A stretch of DNA of 64,000 bases, taken from NCBI RefSeq assembly GCF_900168055.1, contig NZ_FUYS01000004.1, positions 372,001-436,000 on the forward strand, in the 5' to 3' direction. Positions 61,384-64,000 of this stretch are shown here, in pieces (the first letter of the stretch is position 1; each line of letters starts with the position of its first letter). Below the pieces are notes generated by a model. That model saw only the letters and a list, made by a program, of their open reading frames with translations, did no database searches and was not told the origin of the DNA. The stretch comes from Parapedobacter luteus (GTDB taxonomy: Bacteria; Bacteroidota; Bacteroidia; Sphingobacteriales; Sphingobacteriaceae). Both the position numbers and the translations under genes were made by a program.

Positions 61384-62853
61384 TCAAAGCAAGGGAGCCA
61401 ATAACCGGCATACCGAATCGAGGCCGCGCTTCCAACGCGGGCGTTTGCGCCAATCACCTATGGTGATGCAGGTGCTATCCAATTTATCCGCCTCAAATTG
61501 AGCTTGCAACTGCTGGCACAGCACGTCATCGCTCACGATGGCACTCACCTCAAAATTGATATAGAAGCTACGTATATCAAGGTTTACGGTACCGACGTAA
61601 GCAAGCTTACCATCAATACAGATGGTTTTGGCATGCAGCAATCCCTTTTCATAGAGGTATACGGATACTCCCCGTTCCAGCAACGGTTTCAGGAAGGAAA
61701 ACGATGCATGCTGCACGATAAACGTATCCGACTGACTCGGCAACATCAGCTCAACCTTCACCCCCGAGGCTGCGGCCAATTTCAGGGCGGTGCTCAGCTC
61801 GTCACTCGGTATAAAATAAGGCGTGCACAGCTGGATGGATACTTCCGCCTCCGCTATCCCGATCAACATGGCCTCCATATTGAATGGCCCCACCGAACCC
61901 GGGTCGCTGAACGCAAAGGTCACTGCGGCCCGGCCAAACGGGCGTATCGGCGCTGTATGAAAATACCCGTCGCGAAGACGGAACGCCTCCCCACCGGCCA
62001 GGTGCCAATTCATCCAAAACTGGGTCTGCAACATGTTTACCGCCTCGCCCTGAATCTTCACGGCGGTATCCCGCCAAAACAAGGTATGTTTACCGTTATT
62101 GATATACCGGTCACTGATGTTGATACCGCCTACGAATGCCGTATGGCCATCCATGATGGCTATTTTACGATGGTTCCGGTAATTGCTATCGGCCAAGGAA
62201 GCAAAGCCGACCGGCATAAACGGGACAAATTGGATCCCCATTTGGGCAAAGCGCTTCTGCCGCCGGCGGAGCTTCGGCGATCCGAAAGCATCCACCACCA
62301 TCCGCACGATGACGCCCGCCGATGCCTTTTGCTCAAGCAGGGATAGAATAGCATTCCCGATATCATCGCAATCAAAAATATAATATTCCAGGTGAATGTG
62401 ATGCTGCGCTTTGCGGATCGCATCGATAAGTTCAGGAAATTTCTGCTCCCCATTGACCAGCAGGGCCACCTGATTGTACAACGATGGCGGCGCAATTCGT
62501 TGGTTTTTCAGAAAAGTAAACACCCGGCTAAGCGGGCCGATAGCTTGTTTCAGCGTTTGGATATTGTCGTCCATGATGGGATTCAGTCTATCCCAAACCC
62601 TTAACAACCGGATATGCCTTTCCTGATTCTGGCTTCTGAACGTTTGGACTTTCTTAAACTTCTGCCCGAAAAAATAATAAATTGCGATACCGATGACCGG
62701 CAAGAAAACAATCACCATAATCCATGCAATGGTTTTTGATGGATTACGGTTTTCAATCAGGATGGTCACCATAATGGCGAGGTATACCAAAAGGAGCGGC
62801 AACCAATACCACTGATAAATGAAAGTCCCTATCTGATGAAGCGTTTGCGTCAT
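61384..62853 (-). CDS. cls: cardiolipin synthase
   Basis: The 489-residue phospholipase-D-superfamily enzyme makes cardiolipin at the inner membrane. Two N-terminal transmembrane helices (WYWLPLLLVYLAIMVTIL and TIAWIMVIVFLPVIGIAIYYFFG) precede two HKD motifs: NYRNHRKIAIMDGHTAFVGGINISDRY near residue 225 and LLHAKTICIDGKLAYVGTVNLDIRSF near 405. Length and order match ClsA-type enzymes. I chose ATG 62853; a TTG at 62883 would add ten non-conserved residues. It lies 32 bases downstream of the gshB-like gene and probably shares its transcript. Confidence 0.92.
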   Translation of the reverse strand: MTQTLHQIGTFIYQWYWLPLLLVYLAIMVTILIENRNPSKTIAWIMVIVFLPVIGIAIYYFFGQKFKKVQTFRSQNQERHIRLLRVWDRLNPIMDDNIQTLKQAIGPLSRVFTFLKNQRIAPPSLYNQVALLVNGEQKFPELIDAIRKAQHHIHLEYYIFDCDDIGNAILSLLEQKASAGVIVRMVVDAFGSPKLRRRQKRFAQMGIQFVPFMPVGFASLADSNYRNHRKIAIMDGHTAFVGGINISDRYINNGKHTLFWRDTAVKIQGEAVNMLQTQFWMNWHLAGGEAFRLRDGYFHTAPIRPFGRAAVTFAFSDPGSVGPFNMEAMLIGIAEAEVSIQLCTPYFIPSDELSTALKLAAASGVKVELMLPSQSDTFIVQHASFSFLKPLLERGVSVYLYEKGLLHAKTICIDGKLAYVGTVNLDIRSFYINFEVSAIVSDDVLCQQLQAQFEADKLDSTCITIGDWRKRPRWKRGLDSVCRLLAPLL

Positions 62854-62885
62854 AAACGGCCCAACAAGCGAATGCCAGACCAAAC

Positions 62886-63893
62886 TTACGGATTCCCCTT
62901 GAGATTCGCTACTTTTTGCTCGACTGCAATGATGACTTCTTCCATGAAATCCACCTGATGGAATTCGCTGGCATGAATAAGCCCTCCCGGACTGAACACA
63001 TTGATTTCCATTAGTTTATCACCAACAATATCCAACCCCACCAAAAACATACCGTCTTCCCTCAACAGCGGTCCCACGGCTTCGATAATCGTCTCCATGC
63101 CCTTGGTCATGGTTGCCCCTTTTGCCCGGGCGCCCTGGTGTATATTGCTGCGGATTTCGCCCGCCTGTTGTATACGTTGAATCGCGGCCACTTTATCTGC
63201 CTTCATCAAGGGCCTACCGTCCATCAAAAATAGCCGGGTATCCCCCTTCTTTGCCGCAGGCAGGTATTCCTGCGCGATGGCAAAGCCGTCCCGGCAGATA
63301 GCTTCGACAATCTGCTTACGGTTCTTGTCATCCTTCTTGTCCAACAGGAAGACATTCTTTCCGCCGGATCCTTTCAGCGGTTTCAGGATGATCCGCTGAT
63401 TTTGGGCGCGGTAAAATGCCTCCACGTCATCCATGTTGCGCGTAACGACCGTTTGCGGCCGCACAGATTCGGGAAAGTACTGCAGGTAAATTTTGTTGGA
63501 TGCCTTCACCAGCCCATCCGGATGATTAAGCACCAAGACCCCCTGCTTGCTGGCCAGCTGACCAAATAATACGCCGGCATCCTGTGCCCACGGCCGCTTT
63601 TCCATGTCTGCAGCCGGGTCATTGCGTAACCACATGACATCCCATTCTGACGAGCTCGTCAATTGCTTATCCTCCTCGATCAACGCTTCCAGAAAGGTAC
63701 GCAACGACCGAAACTCACGGTTCGGCGCCTTGCGGCAGTGCGCGCCCACACGCCCGTCAGAAAGATAAACTAAATCTCCGATGCCTACGTAGTAGACCGT
63801 ATGGCCCCTACGATGGGCCTCAAGTGCCAGTGCCGTAGTGGTATAGCCCGGCGACTCTTTACGTACCTGATTGACGACAAATAGAATGGTCAT
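62886..63893 (-). CDS. glutathione synthase-like ATP-grasp ligase
   Basis: The 335-residue ATP-grasp protein resembles prokaryotic glutathione synthetase (GshB). It has an N-terminal Rossmann-like domain (ILFVVNQVRKESPGYTTTALALEAHRRGHTVYYV), MWLRNDPAAD, LNHPDGLVKASNKIYLQYF, the ATP-binding IILKPLKGSGGKNVFLL, RLFLMDGRPL and the metal ligands in FLVGLDIVGDKLMEINVFSPGG. Many Bacteroidota carry such genes without a clear glutathione pathway (no gshA is visible here), so the true peptide or amine substrate is uncertain. It follows a truncated gene by 24 bases and precedes cls. Confidence 0.82.
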   Translation of the reverse strand: MTILFVVNQVRKESPGYTTTALALEAHRRGHTVYYVGIGDLVYLSDGRVGAHCRKAPNREFRSLRTFLEALIEEDKQLTSSSEWDVMWLRNDPAADMEKRPWAQDAGVLFGQLASKQGVLVLNHPDGLVKASNKIYLQYFPESVRPQTVVTRNMDDVEAFYRAQNQRIILKPLKGSGGKNVFLLDKKDDKNRKQIVEAICRDGFAIAQEYLPAAKKGDTRLFLMDGRPLMKADKVAAIQRIQQAGEIRSNIHQGARAKGATMTKGMETIIEAVGPLLREDGMFLVGLDIVGDKLMEINVFSPGGLIHASEFHQVDFMEEVIIAVEQKVANLKGNP

Positions 63894-63917
63894 ATAGTAT
63901 ATTTTGATTTTTACTTC

Positions 63918-64000
63918 CTACCCAATCATCTTAAACACGCTGCCCCCATTTTTTATCTCCTTGATTTTGTTGATGTACGGTTTTTCCAGAAATTTCGGCC
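63918..64000 (-). CDS. C-terminal fragment of an unidentified protein (cut by window edge)
   Basis: An open frame enters from the right edge and ends at TAG (63920-63918). Its 26 visible residues (PKFLEKPYINKIKEIKNGG, then SVFKMIG) look protein-like, while the other two frames are less so. It is 24 bases upstream of the gshB-like gene on the same strand, so it is probably in the same operon. From memory of Bacteroidota gene order, a DUF1704/QEGLA-type protein is a candidate, but the fragment is too short to tell. Confidence 0.45.
   Translation of the reverse strand, partial: PKFLEKPYINKIKEIKNGGSVFKMIG

Overview
The window is a chromosomal stretch from a member of the Bacteroidota, most likely family Sphingobacteriaceae (Parapedobacter- or Pedobacter-like, at roughly 50% G+C). 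The evidence is a SusC/SusD pair, a PorT-family barrel, a DUF4290 protein, a short AMP nucleosidase, a YbiT-type ABC-F protein of the Bacteroidota kind, and many promoters of the TTG-N19/20-TAnnTTTG type read by the Bacteroidota housekeeping sigma factor. No rRNA, tRNA, CRISPR array, insertion sequence or prophage was seen.

Layout. Bases 1-11,500 hold housekeeping genes: the start of fructose-1,6-bisphosphatase, a YfcE-like phosphoesterase, trmN6, hutH, an orphan OmpR-type response regulator, a TlpA-like lipoprotein overlapping alaS, an OmpA-type porin and a DEAD-box helicase. Bases 11,586-34,971 are a pectin utilisation locus. Bases 35,048-64,000 return to core genes: an ABC-F ATPase, holA, clpP-clpX, amn, cystathionine beta-synthase, an uvrD-DUF4290-murA operon, dnaB, menG-porT, an SDR, an M61 peptidase, an acyl-CoA synthetase, a YihY membrane protein, an MG2/plug protein, cls and a gshB-like ATP-grasp gene.

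The pectin locus reads as one system. Outside the cell or in the periplasm, CE8 pectin methylesterase, CE12 and alpha/beta-hydrolase esterases remove methyl and acetyl groups. PL10 lyase and GH28 polygalacturonase cut the backbone, GH105 removes unsaturated end residues and GH43 trims arabinan/xylan-type side chains. SusC/SusD import oligomers. In the cytoplasm ExuT brings in galacturonate, which UxaC, UxaB and UxaA turn into 2-keto-3-deoxygluconate; the last steps are not encoded here. A LacI-family regulator (33949-34971) lies at the right end. A shared operator (half-site close to GCAATCGATACC) occurs beside the regulator gene, between the CE8 and GH43 genes, in front of GH28 and in front of exuT, so the whole locus looks like one local regulon.

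The most interesting non-coding signals are: this operator family; a pair of long hairpin repeats (48517-48593 and 57357-57433) that share the same flank but carry the central segment in opposite orientation; a consensus DnaA box inside the spacer of an otherwise excellent promoter (38344-38374); three promoters placed so close to the ATG that the transcripts should be leaderless; and two AGGCA-N4-TGCCT palindromes at the alaS and deaD promoters.
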